Source: Micromonospora sp. HK10
GTDB taxonomy: Bacteria; Actinomycetota; Actinomycetes; Mycobacteriales; Micromonosporaceae
Assembly: GCF_000982955.1 (NCBI RefSeq)
Contig: NZ_KQ058869.1
Span: forward strand, 24,128-74,872
Reading direction: 5' to 3'
Length of the DNA stretch: 50,745 nucleotides
Position 1 is the stretch's first letter, and every line of letters begins with the position of its first letter. This document shows, piece after piece, positions 42,443 to 50,374 of this stretch. Below the pieces are notes generated by a model that was not told the DNA's origin, did not search any database, and worked only from the letters and a program-made list of their open reading frames with translations. The translations under genes and the position numbers were made by a program.

Positions 42443-44110
42443 ATGACCCCGGCCGACCGGCTCCTCTGGCGGGCCGTCGGGTCCGCCGGCTGGTGGACCC
42501 CGATGCTGGCCGTGGCCACCGTGGCCGTGGCGGCGGCCGAACTGGCGCTGCCCGCGGCGCTGGGCCGGGCGGTCGACGCCGCCGTCGGCACCACCGCCGG
42601 GGAGTCCGCCACCCGTTGGCTGGCCGCCGTTGGTGGACTGGTCGTCCTGCTGGTCTGCGCCGGCGCGGTGCGGGACTACGGCACCGGCGCGGCGAGCGCC
42701 CGGTCCGTCGCCGACCTACGCCACACGCTGACCCGCCACATCCTCGCCCTCGATCCCCGGGCCGCGGCCCGCCACCCGGTGGGCGACCTGGTCGGTCGAC
42801 TGGTCGGCCAGGTGGCCGACGCCGGGCAGGCGGCCCCGACCATCGTCCTGGCGGGCACCGTGCTGCTGCCCCCGGTGGGCAGCCTGGTGGCCCTCACCAT
42901 GATCGATCCGTGGCTCGGCGCGACCTTCGTGGTCGGGTTGGTGCTGCTCGGCGTGCTGCTGCGCGGGTTCGTCGCCGACGCGTCCGCGGCGGTCGCCGGC
43001 TACCAGCGGGCTCAGGGGCACCTTGCCGGGCTGCTGGTCGAGGCGCTAGCCGGCGCCCGGACCATCGCCGCCGCCGGCACCATCTCGCAGGAGGTCGACC
43101 GGGTCCTGACCCCGGTCGGTGAGCTGCGGCACCACGGCACCCGCACGTGGACCGTGCTGGCCGGGGCGGCGACCCGGGGCGCGGTGCTCAGCCCGATGCT
43201 GCAACTGGCGGTCGCCGCGGTCGGCGGCCTCTCCCTGGCCGCCGGACGGCTGACGCCGGGAGACCTGCTGGCCGCTCTCCAGTACGCCGCGCTCGGCGCG
43301 GGCCTGGGCACCGTGGTGAGCGCCCTCAACAAGGCCGTCCGGGTGCGCGCCGGCTGCCGCCGCGCCGCCGAGGTGCTCACCGAACCGGCCCGCCGCTACG
43401 GCGACCGCACCCTGCCGCCCGGTCCCGGCTGCCTGGAGCTGCGCGGGGTGAGCGTGCTGGCCGACGACGGCCGGACGCTGCTCGACGGGGTGGACCTGCG
43501 GGTGCCCGGCGGCGCCCTGCTCGCCGTGGTCGGCCCGTCCGGCGCCGGCAAGTCGCTGCTCGCCGCCGTCGCCGGCCGGCTGCGTGACCCGGACGCCGGG
43601 CAGGTGCTCCTGGACGGTGTCCCGCTGCCCGAGCTGACCGCGGCAGCGCTGCACGCGGCGGTCGGCTACGGATTCGAACGGCCGGTGCTGGTCGGCGAGA
43701 CGGTGGGGGCGGCGGTGGGCGGCGGAGCCGACCCCGTGCCGCTGGCCCGGGCCGCGGCCATCGACGACTTCGTCGAGCGGCTGCCCGACCGGTACGGCAC
43801 GCCGTTGACCGAGGTCGCCATGTCGGGCGGGGAGCGGCAGCGACTCGGCCTGGCCCGGGCGCTGCGGGCCGAGCGGCTGCTCGTCCTCGACGACGCGACG
43901 TCCAGCCTGGACACCGTGACCGAGTACCGGGTCAGCCGGGCGCTGACCGACCGGTCGGACGGGCGTACCCGGGTGGTGGTGAGCCATCGGATCGGCACGG
44001 CGGCCCGGGCCGACGTGGTGGCCTGGGTGGCCGGCGGGCGGATCCGCGCGGTCGGACCGCACGCCGTGCTCTGGGACGACCCCGGCTACCGGGCGGTGTT
44101 CCGGTCGTGA
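42443..44110 (+). CDS. ramA: ABC transporter ATPase/permease fusion (RamA-like)
   Basis: This is a 555-residue half-transporter. Five or six transmembrane helices (about 17-300) precede the nucleotide-binding domain with Walker A GPSGAGKS (364-371), signature MSGGERQRLGLARAL, Walker B LLVLDDATSSLD and the H-loop VVVSHR. With the next gene it forms a heterodimeric exporter, presumably for the modified RamS peptide. The ATG at 42443 has GGAGGTG 4-5 nt upstream. The stop overlaps the GTG of ramB. No peptidase C39 domain is present, so leader removal must occur by another protease. Confidence 0.9.
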   Translation: MTPADRLLWRAVGSAGWWTPMLAVATVAVAAAELALPAALGRAVDAAVGTTAGESATRWLAAVGGLVVLLVCAGAVRDYGTGAASARSVADLRHTLTRHILALDPRAAARHPVGDLVGRLVGQVADAGQAAPTIVLAGTVLLPPVGSLVALTMIDPWLGATFVVGLVLLGVLLRGFVADASAAVAGYQRAQGHLAGLLVEALAGARTIAAAGTISQEVDRVLTPVGELRHHGTRTWTVLAGAATRGAVLSPMLQLAVAAVGGLSLAAGRLTPGDLLAALQYAALGAGLGTVVSALNKAVRVRAGCRRAAEVLTEPARRYGDRTLPPGPGCLELRGVSVLADDGRTLLDGVDLRVPGGALLAVVGPSGAGKSLLAAVAGRLRDPDAGQVLLDGVPLPELTAAALHAAVGYGFERPVLVGETVGAAVGGGADPVPLARAAAIDDFVERLPDRYGTPLTEVAMSGGERQRLGLARALRAERLLVLDDATSSLDTVTEYRVSRALTDRSDGRTRVVVSHRIGTAARADVVAWVAGGRIRAVGPHAVLWDDPGYRAVFRS

Positions 44111-45882
44111 CCACGGTCGCTGCGCTGCTGCGGGCCACGCTGTGGGAGCGGCGGGCAGGGCTGGCGCGGCTGGCGGCCTGGTCCGCGGCCGAGGCGCTGC
44201 CCGCGGCGCTGACCGGACTGCTGACCGCGCGGGCCGTGGACGCCGGCTTCCTGGCCGGCCGCCCGACGGTCGGGCTGCTTTGGCTGGGCCTGCTCGGCGC
44301 CGCCGTGCTGGTCGGCGCGGTCGGCACCAACCGGGCGTACGCCTGCCTCGGCGACGTGGTCGAGCCGTTCCGCGACGACCTGCTGCGCCGGGTGGTGGCC
44401 GGCGCGCTGGCCGGCGCGGCCGACGGCCGGGTCGACGACGCCGCGGTGGGCCGCCTGACCCACCAGGTGGAGATCGTCCGGGACACCTGGGCCGGGCTGC
44501 TCACGGTGGTCCGCGGCTTCCTCTTCGCCGCCTGCGCCGCGATCGTCGGGCTGTGCTCCCTCGCCGCCCCGGTCGCCCTGCTCGTCGCCGTGCCGGTGCT
44601 GGCCGGTCTCGGCCTGTTCGCGCTGGCCGTGCCGGCGATGATCGCCCGCCAACGGGAGTACGTGCACACCGACGAACGCCTCACCCGGGCCGCGGTCACC
44701 GCGATCACCGGCCACCGCGACGTCGCGGCCGGCGGCACCGGCGACCAGGTGACCCGATGGTTGGGCCGGCAGGTGGACGCTCAGGCCCGGGTGGAGCGGC
44801 GACTGGCCACGATGGCCGTCACCCGTGGGTTGAGCCTGGCCGTCGGCGGCTGGCTGCCGGTGCCGGTGGTGCTGCTGGCGACCCCCTGGCTGGTCCGGCA
44901 GGGCCTCGGGCCGGGCGCGGTGCTGGGCGCCCTGGTCTACGTCGTCCGCGGCGTGCAGCCGGCCCTGCACACCCTCGTCCAGGGGGTGGCCGCCGGCGGG
45001 CTGCGGTTCACCGTCACGCTGGACCGGTTGCTGGGCAGCTGCGTACCGGCCGCCGCCCCGGCCCGGGCGAGGCGGGCCGGGCGACCGGGCCGGGCCGCGC
45101 TGTGCCTGCGGGGCGTGACCTTCCGGTACGGGCCGCACGCCGACCCGGTGCTCGACGGCTTCGACCTCGACGTGCCCGACGGCGACCACCTGGTGGTGGT
45201 GGGCGCCAGCGGGATCGGCAAATCGACCCTGGCCGCGTTGATCGCCGGGGTGCTGCGCCCGCAGTCCGGCACGGTCGAGGTGGCCGGGCTGCCGGTGGCC
45301 GAGGCGGTGCCCGCCGAGCTGGCCCGGCACCGGGTGCTGATCCCGCAGGAGGCCTACGTCTTCACCGGCAGCGTCCGGGACAACCTGCGCTATCTGCGGC
45401 CCGACGTGGCGGACCCGGAGATCGTGAGGGCGGCGGCCCGGCTGGGTCTGTCCGAACTGGTGGACCGGCTCGGCGGGCTAGGCGCGACGCTGCGGCCGGC
45501 CGGTCTGTCCGCCGGGGAGCGTCAGCAGCTGGCCCTGCTGCGCGCCTGGCTCTCGCCGGCCGCCCTGGTGATCCTCGACGAGGCCACCTGTCACCTCGAC
45601 CCGGCCACCGAGGCGCGGCTGGAGACCGCGTTCGCCGAGCGTGCCGGCACCCTCGTGGTGATCGCGCACCGGGTCAGCTCCGCGCTGCGCGCCCGCCGGG
45701 TGCTGCTGCTGGACGGCCACCGCGCGCTGCTCGACAGCCATTCCGGGCTGCTGGCCCGTTCGGCGGCGTACCGCGAGCTCGTCGGCTACTGGGCGGGCGG
45801 GGCGGAGCCGGTCAGATCCAGCCCGACTCGCGGGCGATCCGCACCGCTTCCAACCGGGTCCGCGCGCCGCACTTCGCCATGA
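44107..45882 (+). CDS. ramB: ABC transporter ATPase/permease fusion (RamB-like)
   Basis: This is a 591-residue partner of the preceding exporter. The transmembrane domain spans about 1-310. The nucleotide-binding domain has Walker A GASGIGKST (starting near 366), QEAYVFTGSVRDNL, signature LSAGERQQLALLRAWL, Walker B LVILDEATCHLD and H-loop VIAHR. The start is GTG, overlapping the ramA stop (GTGA). The last 24 codons run past the end of the convergent ramR gene, so the two coding regions overlap by 71 bp. That C-terminal tail (PVRSSPTRGRSAP...) is low complexity and probably dispensable. Confidence 0.9.
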   Translation: MTTVAALLRATLWERRAGLARLAAWSAAEALPAALTGLLTARAVDAGFLAGRPTVGLLWLGLLGAAVLVGAVGTNRAYACLGDVVEPFRDDLLRRVVAGALAGAADGRVDDAAVGRLTHQVEIVRDTWAGLLTVVRGFLFAACAAIVGLCSLAAPVALLVAVPVLAGLGLFALAVPAMIARQREYVHTDERLTRAAVTAITGHRDVAAGGTGDQVTRWLGRQVDAQARVERRLATMAVTRGLSLAVGGWLPVPVVLLATPWLVRQGLGPGAVLGALVYVVRGVQPALHTLVQGVAAGGLRFTVTLDRLLGSCVPAAAPARARRAGRPGRAALCLRGVTFRYGPHADPVLDGFDLDVPDGDHLVVVGASGIGKSTLAALIAGVLRPQSGTVEVAGLPVAEAVPAELARHRVLIPQEAYVFTGSVRDNLRYLRPDVADPEIVRAAARLGLSELVDRLGGLGATLRPAGLSAGERQQLALLRAWLSPAALVILDEATCHLDPATEARLETAFAERAGTLVVIAHRVSSALRARRVLLLDGHRALLDSHSGLLARSAAYRELVGYWAGGAEPVRSSPTRGRSAPLPTGSARRTSP

Positions 45883-46420
45883 TCCGGGACAGGTGGTTGC
45901 GCACCGTGCCCGGCGAGACCGCCAGCTTCTCGGCGATCTCGCGCACGGGATGCCCCTCGGCCGCCACGTCGAGCACGTCCCGCTCGCGATGGGTCAGCGG
46001 GCTTTCGGCGACCTCCAGCGCCGCGACCACCAGCTCCGGGTCGAGCACCAACTGCCCGTCGGCGAGCAGCCGTACGCCCTCGGCGATCCGCTGTGGCGGC
46101 ACGTCGCGGCTGAGGAAACCGACCCGGCGTCCGTGCTCGGCGAGCACCGGACCGACCCGGGCGGCGCGGCGCTGCTCGACCAGGATCAGCAGCCGGCCGC
46201 CGCCGGCGGGTCGGGCGGCGGTGATCCGGGCCAACTGGTGCAGGGGCACCAGGTCGGCGTCGACGACCGCGACGTCCGGGCGGTCATCCCGCAGCGCGTC
46301 CCGCAACGCGTGAGCGGTGGCCGCCCCACCGATGATGTCGATGTCGCCCTCGGCGGCCAGCAGCTGGGCGAGGGCCTCCCGGACCAGTCGACCCTTGAGC
46401 GCGAGCAGCGTTCGTATCAT
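45812..46420 (-). CDS. ramR: RamR-like orphan response regulator
   Basis: This 202-residue protein has an N-terminal receiver-like domain and a C-terminal LuxR-type helix-turn-helix (about 137-200, LTHRERDVLDVAAEG...EIAEKLAVSPGTVRNHLSRIMAKCGA). The receiver is atypical: the usual acidic pair is replaced by ALKG near residues 7-10, D54 is kept in VVDADL, and the conserved Lys near residue 105 is missing (FLSRD). No sensor kinase is adjacent. RamR/AmfR of Streptomyces activates ramC-type operons, and this gene sits in the same place. It converges on ramB. Confidence 0.85.
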   Translation of the reverse strand: MIRTLLALKGRLVREALAQLLAAEGDIDIIGGAATAHALRDALRDDRPDVAVVDADLVPLHQLARITAARPAGGGRLLILVEQRRAARVGPVLAEHGRRVGFLSRDVPPQRIAEGVRLLADGQLVLDPELVVAALEVAESPLTHRERDVLDVAAEGHPVREIAEKLAVSPGTVRNHLSRIMAKCGARTRLEAVRIARESGWI

Positions 46421-46454
46421 GGCGACTCCCAGACACGACCCCCCCGATTCTGAC

Positions 46455-46470
46455 CAGACGTCGGCGTCTG
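46455..46470. promoter_or_regulatory. CAGACG-N4-CGTCTG inverted repeat upstream of ramR
   Basis: A perfect 6-bp inverted repeat with a 4-bp centre lies 35-50 bp before the ramR start. TAGGTT on the minus strand, further upstream, is a likely -10. The repeat would fall in the 5' UTR or near the start site and is a candidate autoregulatory site. Confidence 0.35.
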
Positions 46471-46534
46471 ATGACGGACCGTCACGAACCTAATCGAAGA
46501 TGACCGCTGCGCGACACCCCTGTCCTGCGTGTCG

Positions 46535-47167
46535 TCAGATCCAGCACGCCTCCCGGGCCCGCTCGACGGCCTCCCAGCGGTTCCGCGCGCCGGTCTTGCG
46601 CAACAGGCTGGACACGTGGTTGCGCACCGTACCCGGAGCGAGGTGGAGCAACTTGGCGATCTCCCCGGTCGGCAGCCCCTTCGCCGCCGCCGCGGCCACC
46701 TCGCGCTCCCGCTCGCTCAGCGGGTTCACCGCCGCGTCGAGGGCGGCCAGTGCCGTCAGCGGATCGATCATCCGCTGCCCGCCGGCGATCGTCCGCAACA
46801 GCTCGACCAGTTCCTCCGGCGGCACGTCCGTGGCGACCACCCCGCGCACCCGCGCGCCGAGAGCCCGGCGCAGCGCTCGGGCGGTCCGGCGGGCGGTCAG
46901 CACGACGACGGCGCAACCGTCGACATCCGGGCCGCTGACCACGGCCGGGTCGTCCACCGCGTCGAGGTCCACCAGCAGCAGTGCCGGACGGCAGGCGGCC
47001 AGCAGCTCCGGCACGTTCCCACCCGGCTCGGTCTGGCCGACCACCTCGAAGTCCGCCGTGGCGGCCAGCACCGCCACCACGGCGGTCCGCAGCAGTCCCG
47101 GCTCCGCGACCACCGCGACGCGCACCGCCGCCGGCTGCGCGCGACCCGGCCCGGGCACGGATCCCAT
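46535..47167 (-). CDS. Second LuxR-family response regulator, RamR paralogue
   Basis: This 210-residue protein is a paralogue of the neighbouring RamR: a degenerate receiver (about 15-135; D67/D69 in LLVDLDA) plus a LuxR HTH (LSEREREVAAAAAKGLPTGEIAKLL...GTVRNHVSSLLRK). Both end in a similar E-x-CWI/E-x-GWI tail. The ATG at 47165-47167 is chosen because the receiver begins soon after; GAGG lies about 12 nt upstream, and a GTG seven codons earlier is also possible. It lies 114 bp upstream of ramR in the same direction. The two may form heterodimers or control different ram promoters. Confidence 0.8.
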   Translation of the reverse strand: MGSVPGPGRAQPAAVRVAVVAEPGLLRTAVVAVLAATADFEVVGQTEPGGNVPELLAACRPALLLVDLDAVDDPAVVSGPDVDGCAVVVLTARRTARALRRALGARVRGVVATDVPPEELVELLRTIAGGQRMIDPLTALAALDAAVNPLSEREREVAAAAAKGLPTGEIAKLLHLAPGTVRNHVSSLLRKTGARNRWEAVERAREACWI

Positions 47168-47332
47168 CTGATCGCGTACCTCTTCCACGCCGACACCTTG
47201 CCCCGCGACACCGGCCCATAGTCGCCCTGCTCGGGAACCTCCCGTAGTGCGGACACCAGCCCGGCGGGACCCCCTGGGCAGGCGCGTCATCCGCTCCCTC
47301 GGAGCCCGCCGCGGGCCGGCGACGGTGGCCGG

Positions 47333-48433
47333 TCAGCTCTGCCGCAGCGCCGGCATCGGGACCGGGACGGCCAGCGCGGTCGCCCCGGCGCCGGCGCCCC
47401 TCTCGCAGGTGTTCGGCGGCACCGTGCCGATGCCCCGGGTGGCGGGACGTTCGGCGGCCCAGAACATGAAGCCGAGCAGGCCGGCGCTGGTGCCCGCGCC
47501 GTGCGGCGCGACACTCTGCACGTACGGGGCGGCGGCCTTCTGCACCGAGGTGGCGTAGTCGACGCATTCCGGCAGCGGCTTGCCGCCGTAGGCGAGATAG
47601 ATGCCGCCGGTGAACTTGGCCGGGGCCAGCGGCGGCACCGGCGGGCTGAACTGCGCTTTGCCGTCGATGTGCTCCTGCCAGTTCGCCTGCGCGGTGCTGG
47701 CCGAGGCGGGCCGCGCCGACACCATGGCGTTGGCGTAGTCCAGGACCGGGCTGTCGGTGCGCAGCCAGTCGGCGGTGGCCTTGCGGTTGAGGGCGATCAG
47801 CCAGCGGTCGCCGGCGGCCACGTCGATGGTGAGCCGGGCCTGCGGTCGGGTGCCGGTGGCGTCGTACGGGTGGACCGCCCGGTAGGCGTCGATGAAGGCC
47901 TGCAGGCCGGCGAGGTTCGGGTCGGTGTTCTGCTCGTAGTCGATCTCGATGCCGACGCCGAGCCGGGTGGCCACGGCGGCGGCCCGCTGGCCGAGCAGGG
48001 CGGCGTTCTCGGCGAGGGCGGCGTCCCAGTCGTCGGTGTAGGTGATGCCGCCGATGGATAGCATCACCCGCACGCCGCGCGCGGTGAAGTACTGCACGAT
48101 CTCGGGGGTCATCCCGCGCGGCACGCCGTCGAGGGTGGCCGCGTCGGTGCTCTGGTGCAGCAGGTCGAGCGGGTTGACGAAGCTCAGCACCACCAGGTTG
48201 ACCGAGGGCCGGCCGTCGCCCCGGTCGATGATCCAGTGGTTCTGGCTGTCGAACTCCGCGACGCTGCGCGGGGTGCTCCAGGTGCAGAAGTCGTTGCCGC
48301 AGTGCCAGGCGCCGTAGACCTGGATCGGGGTGGCGGCCGTCGGGGCCGGGCCGGGCGGTGGCGCGGCGGCGGCCGGGGCGGCGGTGGCGAGGGTGAGCAG
48401 GAGTGCGGCGGCCAGGGCCAGGGAGCGACGCAT
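47333..48433 (-). CDS. Secreted GH18 (chitinase-like) protein
   Basis: This 366-residue protein has a signal peptide (1-24, Ala-rich end) and a GH18-type TIM barrel. VRVMLSIGG is the family's SxGG strand. VGIEIDYEQN (about 159-168) stands for DxxDxDxE, with the catalytic Glu kept. QVYGAWHCGNDFCTW near the N-terminus and LLGFMFWAAERPAT at the C-terminus are consistent with chitinase or endoglycosidase-like barrels. The altered D-x-D-x-E motif leaves activity in doubt. ATG at 48431-48433 with GGAGG 5 nt upstream. No carbohydrate-binding domain is visible. Confidence 0.8.
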   Translation of the reverse strand: MRRSLALAAALLLTLATAAPAAAAPPPGPAPTAATPIQVYGAWHCGNDFCTWSTPRSVAEFDSQNHWIIDRGDGRPSVNLVVLSFVNPLDLLHQSTDAATLDGVPRGMTPEIVQYFTARGVRVMLSIGGITYTDDWDAALAENAALLGQRAAAVATRLGVGIEIDYEQNTDPNLAGLQAFIDAYRAVHPYDATGTRPQARLTIDVAAGDRWLIALNRKATADWLRTDSPVLDYANAMVSARPASASTAQANWQEHIDGKAQFSPPVPPLAPAKFTGGIYLAYGGKPLPECVDYATSVQKAAAPYVQSVAPHGAGTSAGLLGFMFWAAERPATRGIGTVPPNTCERGAGAGATALAVPVPMPALRQS

Positions 48434-48487
48434 GATGACCTCCCGATCAATCAGTACGCCTTGTTTACAGTCTGATGCTGACCGGCG

Positions 48488-49255
48488 TCAATGCATGCCG
48501 GCGACCTGCGCCCGGACCCAACGCTGGAACGCGCGGGCCTCCCGGCCGGTCGGCGGCGGCCCGCCGTGCCGGGCCGCGATCGCCCGCGCCACCAGGTCGG
48601 CGTGCCAGCCCTGCCCGATCACCCACCGGCCGGCGTCCACCTTCGACAACCAGGTGCCGGAGCGGACCCGGGCCAGTGCCCGGCAGGCGCCCAGCACCGC
48701 GTCCTCGCTCCCCGGGGCCGGCCCGTCCGGGGCGGGCAGGGCCAGCCACCAGTCCTGCGCGGTGCGGATCAGCCGGCGCAGCGCGGCCGGATCGGGATCG
48801 GCGAACACCTCCGCGGCGGGCGGGCCGAGCAGGGCCAGGCCGGACTGGCGCAGGATGCTGCGGTCCAGGGCGTACCAGAACCGCCCGTCGGCCACCGGCC
48901 GGTCGGCCGGGTCGTAGGTGGCCCGGAACGGCATGGTGGCGCCGGTGTTCAGCTCGACCTCGAAGCCGGGCTCGGCGGTGCCGCTGGCCGCCACGTCCCG
49001 CCGGTAGCCGACCAGCTCGAGGCCGCGCGCCGGGCAGGGCAGCGCCTCGTGCCGCAACCGGTCGACCAGGGCACGCTTCGCCGCCGCGTCCACCGGGCCG
49101 GCGACCACCAGCGCCACGTCCACGTCGCTGCGCCCCGGCTGGTACGCGCCCAGCCCCACCGAGCCGGCCGCGTACGCCCCGACCAGGTTGTCGCCGAGCA
49201 CCGCCCGGCCCCGGGCGACCAGCTCGGTCAGGTAGTCGCGCAGCCGCTCGTCCAT
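48488..49255 (-). CDS. Aminoglycoside nucleotidyltransferase-like protein
   Basis: This 255-residue protein has an N-terminal nucleotidyltransferase domain with GSVGLGAYQPGRSDVDVALV (GS at 31-32, D44 and D46 as metal ligands) and a helical C-terminal part like the AadA/DUF4111 domain (TAQDWWLALP...VRSGTWLSKVDAGRW). AadA-like enzymes adenylylate streptomycin or spectinomycin; many environmental homologues have untested activity. The ATG at 49253-49255 is favoured over one three codons upstream because AGGA lies 9 nt before it. It may be cotranscribed with the lipid-kinase-like gene, which ends 43 bp upstream. Confidence 0.82.
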   Translation of the reverse strand: MDERLRDYLTELVARGRAVLGDNLVGAYAAGSVGLGAYQPGRSDVDVALVVAGPVDAAAKRALVDRLRHEALPCPARGLELVGYRRDVAASGTAEPGFEVELNTGATMPFRATYDPADRPVADGRFWYALDRSILRQSGLALLGPPAAEVFADPDPAALRRLIRTAQDWWLALPAPDGPAPGSEDAVLGACRALARVRSGTWLSKVDAGRWVIGQGWHADLVARAIAARHGGPPPTGREARAFQRWVRAQVAGMH

Positions 49256-49298
49256 GCCGGCCATCCTGCCGTCCGGCCGCCGGGCGCACCGCCGCGGG

Positions 49299-50234
49299 TC
49301 AGCCGGCCGGTTCGGGGCAGCAGACGGTGAGCGCGGCGGGCACCGCCTTCACCTTGAGCCGGCGGGCCGTCGTGCGCGCCCCGCCGTCCAGCTCGTACGT
49401 CTTGGGTTCGGCGAACCGGACGGTCACCTTGCGGCCGCGGGTGATCCGGACGAACGGCGACTCGTCGGACCGGCCGGCGGCCATCCGGCTCAGCGTGCGG
49501 GCCCAGTCGACGGCGCCGCTGGCGGTGGAGACCCCGATCTCGAGGGCCCCGTCGTCGGGTCGGGCGTCGTCGAACGCCGGGATGCCGCCGGTGATCGTGC
49601 CGACGTTGCCGAAGAGCACGCAGCTCGCCTCGCCGTCGAACCAGTCGGCGCCGTCGACCCGGATCCGGGTCCGGACGCACTCGCCCCGGACGTGGCGCAG
49701 CCCGGTCCAGACGTACGCGACCCGGCCGAGCCGGCCCTTGAGCTTGCGGTCGGCCTCGCGGATCAGGTCCCCGTCGAAGCCGGCGCCAGCCATCACCGCG
49801 AAGTGCTCCCCGTTGAGCCGGCCCAGGTCCAGCCGGCGCCGCCGGCCGTGCAGGGCGATCCGGACCGCCTCGGGCAGGTCGGCGGGGATGCCGAGGTTGG
49901 TGGCGAAGAGGTTGGCGGTGCCGGCCGGGAGGATGCCCATCGGCACGTCCGATCCGGCCAGCGTGTCGGCGCAGCGCTGCACCATCCCGTCGCCGCCCCA
50001 GACCAGGATCAGCTCGGCGCCCCGGTCGAGCGCCTTGCGCACCTTCTTCGGGGCCTTGCGGCTCTTCGGCACCTCGTACCACAGGAGCGTGCCGACCCCG
50101 GCGGCGACCAGGCTGGCCCGCAGCTCGTCGAGGCCGCCGCCGAACGTCTTCTTCCGGTGCGCCACGACCGCGACGACGCCGGCCGGACGGGCGGGGGCGG
50201 CGGTGGCCGGGCGGTCGACGGTGGGTGTGCTCAT
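49299..50234 (-). CDS. Diacylglycerol kinase family lipid kinase
   Basis: This 311-residue protein has the DAGK catalytic domain: VVAVVAHRKKTFGGGLDEL opening, LVWGGDGMVQRCAD (the GGDG nucleotide motif), GILPAGTANLFATNLGIP, then GAGFDGDLI and the beta-sandwich C-terminal domain with GGIPAFDDARPDDGALEIGV. Family members phosphorylate diacylglycerol, sphingosine-like lipids or, in actinobacteria, phosphatidylinositol-mannoside precursors. ATG at 50232-50234. No membrane segment is seen; the protein is probably peripheral. Confidence 0.88.
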   Translation of the reverse strand: MSTPTVDRPATAAPARPAGVVAVVAHRKKTFGGGLDELRASLVAAGVGTLLWYEVPKSRKAPKKVRKALDRGAELILVWGGDGMVQRCADTLAGSDVPMGILPAGTANLFATNLGIPADLPEAVRIALHGRRRRLDLGRLNGEHFAVMAGAGFDGDLIREADRKLKGRLGRVAYVWTGLRHVRGECVRTRIRVDGADWFDGEASCVLFGNVGTITGGIPAFDDARPDDGALEIGVSTASGAVDWARTLSRMAAGRSDESPFVRITRGRKVTVRFAEPKTYELDGGARTTARRLKVKAVPAALTVCCPEPAG

Positions 50235-50301
50235 GGCCCGGCTGGTACCCCACCGCCGGATCGCTCACGCCTGTCCGCGCGACGACACGGCCGAATCGGA
50301 T

Positions 50302-50340
50302 CAGAGCGCTCTGTGATCGGGACGCCGCTTTCGGTAGAGT
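50302..50340 (+). promoter_or_regulatory. Promoter with CAGAGCGCTCTG palindrome
   Basis: A perfect 12-bp palindrome (50302-50313) lies next to the -35 region of a likely promoter whose -10 is TAGAGT (50335-50340). Transcription would start near 50347, about 28 bp before the ATG of the partial gene. The palindrome is a candidate operator. Confidence 0.4.
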
Positions 50341-50374
50341 ACGGTCGCCGGCGGACGGCCGGAGGGGGTCCGGA

